A DNA stretch of 13,623 nucleotides from Bordetella parapertussis (GTDB lineage: Bacteria > Pseudomonadota > Gammaproteobacteria > Burkholderiales > Burkholderiaceae_B), in the NCBI GenBank assembly GCA_945868195.1, contig CAMBLP010000047.1:1-13623 (forward strand), read 5' to 3'. Below are positions 1 through 8,220 of the stretch, piece by piece (positions within the stretch are counted from its first letter, which is position 1; every line of letters starts with the position of its first letter). A program made the translations under genes and the position numbers. The notes beneath the pieces were generated by a model. It saw only the letters and a list, made by a program, of their open reading frames with translations, was not told the origin of the DNA and did not search any database.

Positions 1-85
1 CGGGCAATACCTCGGCGACGACAGCAACTACTTTGCTGGTGCCGATATCGAGGGCGACGATCAGATCCTTGATGTCACGGGTCAT
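1..85 (-). CDS. ftsA: Cell division protein FtsA, N-terminal fragment (cut by window edge)
   Basis: FtsA is an actin-like ATPase that tethers FtsZ to the inner membrane and recruits later divisome proteins. Only the first 28 codons are visible. They start at an ATG at 85-83 and run off the left edge. The residues include LIVALDIGTSKVVAVVAEVLP, the first phosphate-binding strand and loop of the actin/Hsp70 fold (DIGTSK), which closely matches known FtsA N-termini. The start lies 4 bases after the ftsQ stop. The upstream stretch is A-rich with no good Shine-Dalgarno, so translation may depend on ribosomes arriving from ftsQ (inference). Its place after ftsQ is the standard dcw order and supports the call. 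The rest of the protein and the expected ftsZ lie outside the window. Confidence 0.93.
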   Translation of the reverse strand, partial: MTRDIKDLIVALDIGTSKVVAVVAEVLP

Positions 86-89
86 GGCG

Positions 90-896
90 TTATCGTTTCT
101 TTTTGAGTTGAGGGTTTTCGGGTAAGGCTGCAAGCGTTAGTGCAAAACCATTGGGATAGCGCAGATCGGCATGGGTCACCACGCGATCTCCAATTTTTTG
201 GGTTGCCATAGGCAAGGCCTGGACAAACCGTTGAATGCGGTCCCCGAAGGGCAAGGCGCCCGGTATACCACCCTGCGGATCGGGCGCATCGGCACCCGGA
301 TCGCGGCCAAGTGCCAGCGTCATGCCATTGGAGAGTGTGACTTGCCACGCTAAGCGATCGCTGAGCGATAGCTTGCGAACGGTTACATCCAAAGGCGCGA
401 ACCAGCGCGCGAGTTCGGCGTAGCGATGGACCACGAGCAACTCTTTGCCCTCGGGACCGTCGAATTGGGGCAGTACCACATCGTCGTCCAACTCCCCTTG
501 GTTCGCGGTAAAGACCTGCCCCCAGGTATTGAGCATCTGACTCTCGTTCCACAACGCAAGCGGCTGTTGCTCTTCGATCGAGACCCTGATCGCGTTGGGC
601 CAAATTCGCCTCACGGAAGCCGAGCGTACCCAGGGCGCTTCCTCGAACACTTTCTGCGCATCGGCCAAATTGATCGTAAAGAAATTGCCCGTCAGATTTC
701 CCGCAATGGCATTTTGAATACTCGCCGGCGTCACATAATGCAATGTCAAATTGGGCGCGGGTTCGATCTCGATCGCTTGCAGTTCGAATTGTGGTCGCTG
801 AATCAGCCAATAGATCCCCCCGGCCAACATGGCCAGCACTGCCAACACTGTGAGGGTATTGGCAAGTCGGTTGATCGTACGGGCTTCGTTCCACAC
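90..896 (-). CDS. ftsQ: Cell division protein FtsQ
   Basis: FtsQ is a bitopic inner-membrane protein that links cytoplasmic and periplasmic divisome parts through FtsB/FtsL. The 268-residue product has a short cytoplasmic tail, one transmembrane segment at about 13-32, and a POTRA domain at about 37-108. That domain carries the family signature WVRSASVRRIWPNAIRV (89-105) followed by EEQQPLALW. The beta domain follows to the C-terminus, which ends in a basic LKKKR. Length is close to the usual 250-280 residues. The start is GTG at 896-894, chosen because GGAG at 906-903 sits 6 bases upstream and no better in-frame start exists. The gene begins 12 bases after ddlB, the widest gap in the window, and ends 4 bases before ftsA. 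A Gly/Pro/Asp-rich stretch at 199-219 interrupts the alignment with E. coli FtsQ just before RIQRFVQALP. Confidence 0.95.
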   Translation of the reverse strand: MWNEARTINRLANTLTVLAVLAMLAGGIYWLIQRPQFELQAIEIEPAPNLTLHYVTPASIQNAIAGNLTGNFFTINLADAQKVFEEAPWVRSASVRRIWPNAIRVSIEEQQPLALWNESQMLNTWGQVFTANQGELDDDVVLPQFDGPEGKELLVVHRYAELARWFAPLDVTVRKLSLSDRLAWQVTLSNGMTLALGRDPGADAPDPQGGIPGALPFGDRIQRFVQALPMATQKIGDRVVTHADLRYPNGFALTLAALPENPQLKKKR

Positions 897-902
897 AAAT
901 AA

Positions 903-906
903 CTCC
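903..906 (-). promoter_or_regulatory. Shine-Dalgarno of ftsQ, fixes the GTG start
   Basis: GGAG on the minus strand, followed by the 6-base spacer TTATTT and GTG at 896-894. It lies in the 12-base gap between the ddlB stop and ftsQ. It supports the GTG as the true start over an out-of-frame TTG/GTG nearby. Confidence 0.7.
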
Positions 907-908
907 GC

Positions 909-1865
909 TTATCCTTGAATCTGACTGACGCGTCCTACTTTACAGCGCGCATCCTTCAGAATGTTTACACACAACTCGGGATAACTCATCCCGACCGCTT
1001 TAGCCGCCATCGGCACAAGCGAATGACCTGTCATCCCGGGCGAGGTATTCATTTCAATCAGCCAAGGACGGTCTTGCTCATCCAGAATCACGTCGGCGCG
1101 CCCCCAGCCCTCGCAACCCAGCGCACGATAAGCCCGCACACACAGCTCAGCGATGTGCTGCGACAAGACGGGCGTAATCGGTGCCGGACACAAATACTGG
1201 GTGTCGTCCGAAAAATATTTATGTTGGTAGTCGTAGTTACCGCCTGGCGCGACAATCTCAATGAGCGGCAGCGCTCTCGCGCTCGTTCCTCGACCCAATA
1301 TTGCGACCGTCAACTCGCGTCCGGCAATAAACTGCTCTGCCAATACGACCTCGTCGTACTGGGCAGCAAGCCGATAGCCGTCGATCAGCGCGTTCGCTTC
1401 GCTGACTTTGACAATACCAAGCGTTGAGCCTTCATGCGGCGCCTTCATCATCAGAGGCAAACCCAAGTTCAAAGCCGCTGCAGGCACATCATCCTCACCC
1501 GTCAGCTCTGCATAGCCAGGCGTTGGTAAACGCGCCTCCAGCCAGATACGTTTGGTCATAATTTTGTCCATGGCAAGGCTCGACGCCATCGGGCCACTGC
1601 CCGTGTAAGGGATCCCCAACAACTCCAAGGCTCCCTGCAAGGTGCCATCTTCGCCATAACGTCCGTGCAAGGCGATAAACACACGATCAAAGCCCTGCTG
1701 AGCAAGCTCCGACAAACTGCACGCACCGGTATCGAACAAATGCGCATCCACGCCTTGACTGAGCAGCGCTGCATGAACGCCACCACCTGACATCAGCGAA
1801 ACCTCACGTTCCGCAGATTTTCCACCATATAGAACGCCGACTTTGCCGAAATCTTGAGAGTTCAT
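909..1865 (-). CDS. ddlB: D-alanine--D-alanine ligase DdlB
   Basis: This ATP-grasp ligase joins two D-Ala to D-Ala-D-Ala in the cytoplasm, the dipeptide MurF then adds to the stem peptide. The 318-residue product is full length for a DdlB. Visible family signatures are [11 protein letters not shown] (14-24) with the substrate-binding Glu19, HGRYGEDG (67-74), the ATP-binding Lys141 in KAPHEGST with Ser147, YDYQHKY with Tyr213, GWGRADVI (253-260), and [15 protein letters not shown] (271-285). Glu19, Ser147 and Tyr213 match the E. coli Glu15/Ser150/Tyr216 triad. Tyr rather than Phe at that place is expected of a D-Ala-D-Ala rather than a D-Ala-D-Lac ligase. The E. coli KPSREGSS loop reads KAPHEGST here, a mild variation. 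The ATG overlaps the murC stop as ATGA and has AGGGAG upstream. Confidence 0.97.
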   Translation of the reverse strand: MNSQDFGKVGVLYGGKSAEREVSLMSGGGVHAALLSQGVDAHLFDTGACSLSELAQQGFDRVFIALHGRYGEDGTLQGALELLGIPYTGSGPMASSLAMDKIMTKRIWLEARLPTPGYAELTGEDDVPAAALNLGLPLMMKAPHEGSTLGIVKVSEANALIDGYRLAAQYDEVVLAEQFIAGRELTVAILGRGTSARALPLIEIVAPGGNYDYQHKYFSDDTQYLCPAPITPVLSQHIAELCVRAYRALGCEGWGRADVILDEQDRPWLIEMNTSPGMTGHSLVPMAAKAVGMSYPELCVNILKDARCKVGRVSQIQG

Positions 1866-3259
1866 CGCTGGCTCCCTAACAGTTCGGGCACTTTACTGAT
1901 CGAGCCCGCCCCCATCACGATGACCACATCTCCTGCTTGTGCAAAATTCCGAATCGCTTCGTGCATCACACCAACATCTTCGACAAACACGGGCTCCACC
2001 TTGCCGGCGACGCGCACGCCACGCGCAAGCGCGCGCCCATCGGCCGCGACGAGTGCGGGCTCTCCTGCCGCATAGACTTCCGTCAGCAGCACGGCATCCG
2101 CGGAGCTTAGGACTTTGACGAAATCCTCAAAACAATCTCTTGTGCGCGTGTAGCGATGAGGCTGAAACGCCAAAACAATACGTCTTTCAGGCCAAGCGCC
2201 TCTTGCAGCCGCCAAGGTCGCCGCCATTTCAACGGGATGATGTCCGTAGTCATCAATCACGCTGAACATGCCGCCGTTTTTAGCTTTGAAGTCACCCACC
2301 TGCGTAAATCGTCTGCCCACACCACCGAAATTCGACAAGGCGCTGACGATGGCGATATCGTCGACACCCAACTCTGTTGCGACGGAGATCGCAGCCAACG
2401 CATTCAATACGTTGTGCATGCCTGGCAGATTTAACTCAACCAACATCTTGGGCAAGGCGCCCTGGCGAGTTTGACGCTCCACCTCGAAAGTCATCCGCGT
2501 ACCCGCTGCGCGCACGTTGGTCGCGCGGACTTGTGCGTCTGCGTGAACGCCATAGGTAATGACGGGTCTGGATACAAACGGTAAAATTTCTCTTACATTC
2601 GCATCGTCAGAACACACGATCGCGCTGCCATAAAAAGGCAAACGCTGCGTAAATTCGACAAAAGCACTCTTGAGTTTTGCGACATCGTGACCATAGGTAT
2701 CCATATGGTCCGCGTCAATATTGGTGATGATCGCCATCACGGGCAACAGATTCAAAAAGGAAGCATCGGACTCATCGGCTTCGACGACAATAAAGTCGCC
2801 CTGACCCAACTTGGCATTCGCGCCCGCAGAGTTCAACCGGCCACCGATCACAAAAGTAGGATCAAGCCCGCCTGCGGCCAGAACACTCGCCACCAAGCTC
2901 GTCGTTGTCGTTTTTCCATGCGTGCCAGCCACGGCGATTCCGCGCTTAAGGCGCATCAATTCGGCCAACATGACCGCGCGCGGCACCACAGGAATCCGCG
3001 CCTCGCGCGCCGCGATCACCTCGGGATTATTATTGGCCACCGCCGTCGATGTCACGATCGCATCGGCACCTCTCACGTTCTCAGCCTGATGACCTATAGA
3101 AATCAAGGCACCGAGATCGGCTAAACGTTGCGTAACTGCGGACTGTGACAAATCTGAGCCAGAGATACGATAGCCAAGATTGAGCAATACCTCGGCGATA
3201 CCGCTCATGCCAGAGCCGCCAATGCCCACGAAGTGGATATGCTCGATTCGATGCTTCAT
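1862..3259 (-). CDS. murC: UDP-N-acetylmuramate--L-alanine ligase MurC
   Basis: MurC is the first Mur ligase. It uses ATP to attach L-Ala to UDP-MurNAc in the cytoplasm. The 465-residue product shows all three Mur ligase domains. The N-terminal Rossmann-like UDP-binding domain has [15 protein letters not shown] (9-23), typical of MurC. The central ATPase domain has P-loop GTHGKTTTT (112-120), EADESD (160-165) and [11 protein letters not shown] (179-189). The C-terminal domain has GVGRRF (313-318), DDYGHHP (336-342), FQPHRYTRT (365-373) and MGAGSI (449-454). The GTHGKTT loop and DDYGHHP distinguish it from MurD, MurE and MurF. Length matches the usual 460-490. The ATG overlaps the murG stop as ATGA, with GGAG 7 bases upstream. 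It overlaps ddlB by 4 bases. Confidence 0.98.
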   Translation of the reverse strand: MKHRIEHIHFVGIGGSGMSGIAEVLLNLGYRISGSDLSQSAVTQRLADLGALISIGHQAENVRGADAIVTSTAVANNNPEVIAAREARIPVVPRAVMLAELMRLKRGIAVAGTHGKTTTTSLVASVLAAGGLDPTFVIGGRLNSAGANAKLGQGDFIVVEADESDASFLNLLPVMAIITNIDADHMDTYGHDVAKLKSAFVEFTQRLPFYGSAIVCSDDANVREILPFVSRPVITYGVHADAQVRATNVRAAGTRMTFEVERQTRQGALPKMLVELNLPGMHNVLNALAAISVATELGVDDIAIVSALSNFGGVGRRFTQVGDFKAKNGGMFSVIDDYGHHPVEMAATLAAARGAWPERRIVLAFQPHRYTRTRDCFEDFVKVLSSADAVLLTEVYAAGEPALVAADGRALARGVRVAGKVEPVFVEDVGVMHEAIRNFAQAGDVVIVMGAGSISKVPELLGSQR

Positions 3260-4335
3260 TTCACCACTCCGACTAATTCTTCACAAATGTCCGCGATTCG
3301 CTCGGCGGCCATCGGTCGCGCGTGTGCTCGAGCGCGCTGCGCGACCTCCGCGAGCTCTGGACGCGCGCGCTCAGCAAGCCATTGCGCCAACTGCAGCGCC
3401 GTCAGCTTTTCTTGCTGCAGCAACCACGCAGAACCATCGTCACTCAAAAATCTTGCGTTGGCGGTTTGATGATCATCGACTGCATGCGGAAAAGGGATAA
3501 AAAGAGCCGCGACGCCGGCCGCGGCGACTTCTGCAACCGTCATCGCTCCCGCGCGACAAATCAGAAGATCGGCTTGGCCTAAGGCCTGAGCCATATCGTC
3601 GACAAAGGCCACACAATTCGCCTGAACACCGACCTGTTCATAGGCCGCTTCGAGCGCTTCCAAATTTTTCGCGCCAGACTGATGCACAACCACTGGACGC
3701 TGCGCCTCTGGCATCAATGCGAGCGCCTCTGGAATGACCGTATTCAATACAGTGGCACCGAGACTACCGCCGACCACGAGCACGCGCAAAGGCCCTGTGC
3801 GTTGCGCATAACGTTGCGCAGGCTCAGTCAACGCCACGACATCCTGACGCACAGGGTTGCCGACCACCTCGGCATCTGGCAAGGCGCCCGGAAAACCCGC
3901 CAAGACACGCTTGGAAATTTTGGCGAGTGCTTTATTTGTCATGCCTGCGATGGCATTTTGCTCATGTAAAACCAAGGGGCGAGTTCGTAACACACTCACA
4001 ACACCACCTGGAAAGGAGACATAGCCGCCCATCCCCAACACCACGTTAGGACGAATCTTGGAGAAATGGCGCCATGCTTGACACAAGGCGCGCATCAATA
4101 AAAATGGCGCGAGTAATTTGGCACGCAGACCACGTCCGCGTAAACCTGCAAAACGCAAAGGGGCTAATTCATAACCGCGCGCGGGAACAATCTGTCCTTC
4201 CATTTTTTCAGGATGACCTAGCCAACGCACGGTCCAACCGCGCGTGCGCAACACATCGGCCACGGCAAGCCCTGGCATGATATGCCCGCCCGTACCACCG
4301 GCCATAATCAAAATCGTGGGAGAGGTGCTTGTCAT
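3256..4335 (-). CDS. murG: UDP-N-acetylglucosamine--N-acetylmuramyl-(pentapeptide) pyrophosphoryl-undecaprenol N-acetylglucosamine transferase MurG
   Basis: MurG is a peripheral inner-membrane GT-B glycosyltransferase. It adds GlcNAc from UDP-GlcNAc to lipid I, giving lipid II on the cytoplasmic face. The 359-residue product has the glycine-rich loop [10 protein letters not shown] (13-22) with the conserved His18, a second glycine loop [10 protein letters not shown] (101-110), HEQNAIAG (124-131), VVGNPVR (157-163), GGSLGA (189-194) at the start of the donor domain, and the nucleotide-sugar site RAGAMTVAE (261-269) with [14 protein letters not shown] (281-294). A basic and hydrophobic stretch at about 65-85 fits the known membrane-associating patch. 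Length is normal. The ATG overlaps the ftsW stop as ATGA with a GAGGGG-like ribosome site upstream. The 3' end overlaps murC by 4 bases. No missing key residues were seen. Confidence 0.98.
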   Translation of the reverse strand: MTSTSPTILIMAGGTGGHIMPGLAVADVLRTRGWTVRWLGHPEKMEGQIVPARGYELAPLRFAGLRGRGLRAKLLAPFLLMRALCQAWRHFSKIRPNVVLGMGGYVSFPGGVVSVLRTRPLVLHEQNAIAGMTNKALAKISKRVLAGFPGALPDAEVVGNPVRQDVVALTEPAQRYAQRTGPLRVLVVGGSLGATVLNTVIPEALALMPEAQRPVVVHQSGAKNLEALEAAYEQVGVQANCVAFVDDMAQALGQADLLICRAGAMTVAEVAAAGVAALFIPFPHAVDDHQTANARFLSDDGSAWLLQQEKLTALQLAQWLAERARPELAEVAQRARAHARPMAAERIADICEELVGVVK

Positions 4336-5522
4336 GTGCGGACCCCTCGCATCAAATTTCTGTTTTCTACGTCAACCCGCAGCACAATCGCCACCGCAAT
4401 CAGATTCATCAACAAACCCGAACCGCCGTAGCTCACGAAAGGTAAAGTCAACCCTTTCGTTGGTAATACACCCAAGCAGACACCCACATTAATAAAAGCC
4501 TGAACGCCAAACCAAAGTCCAACACCTTGCGCCACCAAGCCACCAAAAACTCTTTCCATGGCAATGGCTTGTCTACCAATTTCAAAACAACGTTGCACCA
4601 CAACGGCAAAAAGCACCAGAATCAACATGATGCCGACAAATCCTAACTCCTCGCCGATCACTGCGACGATAAAATCAGTGTGCGCTTCAGGCAGATAGTG
4701 CAATTTCTCGACACTACTTCCGAGCCCTACCCCCGTCCACTCTCCTCGTCCCACCGCCATCAAAGAGTGCGATAACTGATAGGCCGTTGATTGTGCGTAC
4801 ACAGGATTCCAAGGATCAAGATAGGCAAAAACCCGCTCAAGTCGCCAAGGCGTTAGCCAAATAATGAGTGCGAAACCGGACAATAAAATGCCCGCAATAG
4901 AGGAAAAAATTGTTGCGCTGATCCCACCTAAAAAGAGAATACCCATCACGATGGTGACAGTCACGATCAACGCGCCTAGATCAGGCTGTTTGAGTAACAA
5001 ATACGCCACAATGCCCAAAATTAGAGCAATTGGCATAAAGCCACGTAAAAAGCTGTGTAAATGCTCTTTTTTGCGGATGACGTAATCCGCCGTCAAAAGA
5101 ATGACGGCAAACTTCATCAATTCGGAAGGCTGAAACGTTACGGGCCCAACCGGTAGCCAACGCATCGCATTGTTCGCTTTTTTTCCGATGCCAGGGATGA
5201 GTACTAAAACAAGCAAGATCACCGTGATACAAAACAAACCAATTGTCATCCGACGCCAGGCCGTCATCGGGACGGTCAGGACCATCGTGGAGACAAAAAG
5301 TCCAATCGCCACATAAGCGAATTGGCGCAATACGAAAGAGTAACGACCATAATTGGCGCGCGGTCCATCGGCGAGCGCAATCGCCGCCGAATACACCATC
5401 AAAATTCCGAGTCCCACCAAAATACTGGTCGCGATCACAAGCGGCAAGTCGTAGTTACGCATGGTCGTACGACCAGGGGATACCGCGTTGACGCTGCCCG
5501 TCAGTTCTGCGAAGAGGCTCAT
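4332..5522 (-). CDS. ftsW: Septal peptidoglycan glycosyltransferase FtsW
   Basis: FtsW is the SEDS-family polytopic membrane enzyme that polymerises lipid II at the septum together with FtsI. The 396-residue product has about ten hydrophobic segments beginning near residue 26. Its signatures are [20 protein letters not shown] (118-137), KQPDLG (178-183), AYLDPWNP (233-240), a long extracytoplasmic loop with [17 protein letters not shown] (252-268), [19 protein letters not shown] (277-295), and [14 protein letters not shown] (357-370). Asp283 in PEAHTDF is the candidate catalytic aspartate of the family. FtsW is preferred over its paralogue RodA because of its place between murD and murG and the [11 protein letters not shown] loop. 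The ATG overlaps the murD stop as ATGA and has AGGAGA 6 bases upstream. An in-frame Met21 just before the first membrane segment is a possible but less likely start. Confidence 0.97.
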   Translation of the reverse strand: MSLFAELTGSVNAVSPGRTTMRNYDLPLVIATSILVGLGILMVYSAAIALADGPRANYGRYSFVLRQFAYVAIGLFVSTMVLTVPMTAWRRMTIGLFCITVILLVLVLIPGIGKKANNAMRWLPVGPVTFQPSELMKFAVILLTADYVIRKKEHLHSFLRGFMPIALILGIVAYLLLKQPDLGALIVTVTIVMGILFLGGISATIFSSIAGILLSGFALIIWLTPWRLERVFAYLDPWNPVYAQSTAYQLSHSLMAVGRGEWTGVGLGSSVEKLHYLPEAHTDFIVAVIGEELGFVGIMLILVLFAVVVQRCFEIGRQAIAMERVFGGLVAQGVGLWFGVQAFINVGVCLGVLPTKGLTLPFVSYGGSGLLMNLIAVAIVLRVDVENRNLMRGVRT

Positions 5523-7051
5523 GCCACTTCTCCTTGACCAAGCGCGAGATCCATAACAGTGTCAACAAATACCTGGCCGCGATGAGGATAGTTGTTATAC
5601 ATATCGAAACTTGCGCATGCAGGCGAGAGAACAATGGCATCTCCCTCTTGCGCATGCTCAAACGCCTGCGCCACGGCATGCCGCATATCGCGCGCCAACA
5701 CACAAGACACTTCAGAGGGCGCCAGCACCTGCGATAACAGAGGTCCATCCTGGCCGATCAAAATCACTGCGCTGACATGGCGCTTGATCACGGGCACCAA
5801 CGGTTCAAAGTCCTGACCCTTGCCTACGCCGCCTGCAATCAATACGACCCGACGACCAAGTCCTTCGATTCCCGCCGCGGTGGCACCCACATTGGTGCCC
5901 TTGCTGTCGTTGAAAAAATCAATACCTCGTATGCTGCGCACAAACGCCATGCGATGCAGCTCACCCTCATACTCTGAGGCTGCCCGCAACATAGACGCCC
6001 AATTCGCGCCACATGCGCGACCGAGCAACAAGGCGGCCTGACAATTCAGCGCATTATGCAAACCTTTGATACCCAAGGCCTCGACAGGCATTAATCGCAA
6101 CATACGTCCGTCTTGCCGCTCCGGGGCGGGGGCATTTTTTTTGCGTCTTGTCGGGGCGGGTATATCATCCTCGAACTCTGTTGCCTCAGAAGAGCACAAC
6201 CACATCACATCATGGCTGACCTCGATCCCGACGTCACCCGTCAGCATCGGCGTATCACGCCCAAAACTGCGAATATTCATCACGCGTTGAGATTCGACCA
6301 ATGACATGACATTGGCATCATCACGATTCAAGACCCACTGCTCCGTCATGGTGAAAATTCGCGCCTTCGCTTCGCAATAGGCTTGCATCGTGACATGCCA
6401 GTCAAGATGGTCTTGCGTCAAATTCAATACCGTTGCAGCCGTCATCTGCAAACTACGTGTCGTTTCCAACTGAAAACTCGAAAGCTCAAGCACCCAGACA
6501 TCGGGTAAGTCCTGTTGGTCCAAGGCCTCCATCAACGCATGCAAAGCCGCGGGGCTGATGTTGCCAGCAGCTCTAGCGCGCAAGCCTGAAGCCTCGAGCA
6601 TACGACGCGTCAGGGCTGTAACGGTCGTCTTTCCATTGGTCCCCGTAATGCCCAGCACTTTAGGTGCGTATTGACGCTCTGCCTTCAGCGTCTTGAGTGC
6701 GCGAGCAAACAACTCGATCTCGCCAGTGATTTCAACGTCACGCGCTTTTGCAGCTTCGAGTAACTCGCGGACTGGCGACATGCCCGGCGCGAGTCCAGGG
6801 CTGAGGACCAGTTGCTGGACGTCATCGAGCAAGGACTCGGCAAATACATCACACCCTAAATACCACTCGACACGCGTGGCATCAAGCTCAGCGGACAGCG
6901 CCTCCATACCAACAGGCGTCGTACGCGTATCGGCAATGCGCAGCAACGCGCCATTGCGCGCGCACCAGCGAGCGGCGGCAATACCTGTCTCACCGAGCCC
7001 TACGATCAGGACACGTGAAGGAAAGCCAGAGGGCACGACTACTTCGTTCAT
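5519..7051 (-). CDS. murD: UDP-N-acetylmuramoylalanine--D-glutamate ligase MurD, extended form
   Basis: MurD adds D-Glu to UDP-MurNAc-L-Ala in the cytoplasm. The 510-residue product has the N-terminal UDP-binding loop [16 protein letters not shown] (14-29), P-loop [10 protein letters not shown] (134-143), ELSSFQLE (189-196), LTQDHLDWH (211-219), the likely carbamylated Lys229 in [17 protein letters not shown] (330-336), NDSKGTN (381-387), [11 protein letters not shown] (405-415), and [10 protein letters not shown] (476-485) with HRGQVF. It is about 70 residues longer than E. coli MurD. Much of the excess is a charged, Pro/Ala-rich insertion at about 288-317. The start is the ATG at 7051-7049, which overlaps the mraY stop as ATGA like most neighbours. 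An in-frame ATG at 7105 would add 18 residues inside mraY and unlike any MurD N-terminus, so it was not used. Upstream GAAG is only a weak ribosome site, suggesting coupling to mraY. Confidence 0.96.
   Translation of the reverse strand: MNEVVVPSGFPSRVLIVGLGETGIAAARWCARNGALLRIADTRTTPVGMEALSAELDATRVEWYLGCDVFAESLLDDVQQLVLSPGLAPGMSPVRELLEAAKARDVEITGEIELFARALKTLKAERQYAPKVLGITGTNGKTTVTALTRRMLEASGLRARAAGNISPAALHALMEALDQQDLPDVWVLELSSFQLETTRSLQMTAATVLNLTQDHLDWHVTMQAYCEAKARIFTMTEQWVLNRDDANVMSLVESQRVMNIRSFGRDTPMLTGDVGIEVSHDVMWLCSSEATEFEDDIPAPTRRKKNAPAPERQDGRMLRLMPVEALGIKGLHNALNCQAALLLGRACGANWASMLRAASEYEGELHRMAFVRSIRGIDFFNDSKGTNVGATAAGIEGLGRRVVLIAGGVGKGQDFEPLVPVIKRHVSAVILIGQDGPLLSQVLAPSEVSCVLARDMRHAVAQAFEHAQEGDAIVLSPACASFDMYNNYPHRGQVFVDTVMDLALGQGEVA
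6122..6160 (-). repeat. 9-base direct repeat flanking an A8 run inside murD
   Basis: The + strand shows CGGGGCGGG at 6122-6130 and again at 6152-6160. The copies are 30 bases apart, so they are in the same reading frame. Between them lies a run of eight T at 6135-6142 (A8 on the coding strand). The copies encode parts of the two PAP/APAPE stretches in the MurD insertion, and the A8 encodes most of Lys-Lys-Asn. It looks like a low-complexity insertion that grew by local duplication (inference). Confidence 0.6.
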
Positions 7052-8220
7052 CGAATCTTCAAAGAGGATAAACCAATCAACACCAGCATCATGCTGATGA
7101 TCCAAAACCTAATCACAACTTGAGTTTCTTTCCATCCACCCACTTCAAAGTGGTGGTGTAGAGGTGCCATGCGCAGCACCCGCCTACCTTCCCCGTATTT
7201 ACGCTTTGTGTATTTGAACCAAAAGACTTGCACCATCACCGATACCGTTTCAGCCACAAACACACCACCCATGATGAACAGTACGATTTCCTGTCTCACG
7301 ATGATGGCCATCGTGCCAAGCATGCCGCCTAACGCGAGAGCGCCGACATCGCCCATAAAGACTTGCGCTGGATGCGCGTTAAACCACAGAAATGCGAGAC
7401 CCGCGCCGGCCAGCGCTGCGCACAACACCATTAACTCTCCTGCGCCAGGTACGTAAGGGAACAAGAGGTATTTCGAGTAATCCACCCGCCCTACCACGTA
7501 GGCAAAAATCCCAAGTGCTGAACCCACCATCACCGTCGGCATAATGGCCAACCCATCTAACCCGTCCGTTAAATTGACGGCATTACTTGTGCCGACAATC
7601 ACAAGCCAACTCAGCGCCACAAAACCAAACACACCCAATGGGTAAGTGATCGTTTTGAAAAAAGGCACCATCAAATCCGTACGCGTGGGGAGATCGATCG
7701 TAAAACCACTCATCACCCAATCGCGCATCAAAGGCCAAACATTCGCAGTCGCGGGGGCCGATACTGCGAAGGTGAGATACACCGCGGCCACTAAACCAAT
7801 CAATGCTTGCCAGAAAAATTTCTGGCGTGCGGGCATGCCCTCGGGATCGCGGTGAACAACTTTTCGGTAGTCATCGACCCAGCCGATCCAGCCAAAACCA
7901 AAGGTCACGAGTAATACGACCCAAACAAAACGGTTAGTCCAATCGGCCCATAGCAAGGTGCTCATCCCAATCGAAATCAGAATCAGCGCACCCCCCATCG
8001 TGGGTGTTCCGGTCTTGACAAGATGCGTCTGAGGACCGTAACTACGAACGGCTTGTCCGATCTTGAGGGCCGTTAAACGCCGAATCACAAAAGGCCCTGC
8101 AACCAAGCCAATGAGTAATGAAGTTGCACATGCAAGAACGGCCCGTAACGTGATGTACTCAAACACAGCAAAGCTGCGAATGTGGTTGTCTGCGATCCAA
8201 CCAAACAGTTCATACAGCAT
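7048..8220 (-). CDS. mraY: Phospho-N-acetylmuramoyl-pentapeptide-transferase MraY
   Basis: MraY is the polytopic inner-membrane enzyme that transfers phospho-MurNAc-pentapeptide from UDP to undecaprenyl phosphate, making lipid I. The 390-residue product is longer than E. coli MraY (360) but typical of betaproteobacteria. It has about ten hydrophobic segments. Conserved sites are [10 protein letters not shown] (71-80), the aspartate pair in DDYRK (116-120), [15 protein letters not shown] (211-225), [19 protein letters not shown] (281-299) with Asp291, and the cytoplasmic MAPLHHHFE (351-359) with the His triad. The ATG at 8220 gives the expected N-terminus ending in FEYITLRAV (20-28). It overlaps the end of murEF by 11 bases, the only junction of that kind here. 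The ribosome site is weak (GAGGG 11 bases upstream, GGTGAAG closer), so coupled translation with murEF is likely. Confidence 0.98.
   Translation of the reverse strand: MLYELFGWIADNHIRSFAVFEYITLRAVLACATSLLIGLVAGPFVIRRLTALKIGQAVRSYGPQTHLVKTGTPTMGGALILISIGMSTLLWADWTNRFVWVVLLVTFGFGWIGWVDDYRKVVHRDPEGMPARQKFFWQALIGLVAAVYLTFAVSAPATANVWPLMRDWVMSGFTIDLPTRTDLMVPFFKTITYPLGVFGFVALSWLVIVGTSNAVNLTDGLDGLAIMPTVMVGSALGIFAYVVGRVDYSKYLLFPYVPGAGELMVLCAALAGAGLAFLWFNAHPAQVFMGDVGALALGGMLGTMAIIVRQEIVLFIMGGVFVAETVSVMVQVFWFKYTKRKYGEGRRVLRMAPLHHHFEVGGWKETQVVIRFWIISMMLVLIGLSSLKIR

Noticed and set aside
82..894. A 270-codon open frame on the same strand, covering nearly all of ftsQ in another frame
   Set aside because: Its product is rich in Arg, Ser and Cys with no recognisable fold or hydrophobic pattern, while the overlapping frame is an unambiguous FtsQ with its own ribosome site. 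It is a chance open frame.
426..902. A 158-codon plus-strand open frame opposite ftsQ, and similar antisense frames elsewhere
   Set aside because: No convincing ribosome site or protein signature, and each lies wholly opposite a conserved gene. Antisense shadows of this length are common at this base composition.
909..1100. Possible internal promoter for ftsQ-ftsA near the end of ddlB, as in E. coli
   Set aside because: I found no -35 and -10 pair with acceptable sequence and 16-18 base spacing on the minus strand. The TTGTGT and TGTAAA hexamers seen are 24 bases apart.
7049..7105. A longer MurD starting at the in-frame ATG at 7105
   Set aside because: It would add 18 residues within mraY that do not resemble a MurD N-terminus. 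The ATG at 7051 matches the ATGA overlap used throughout the cluster.
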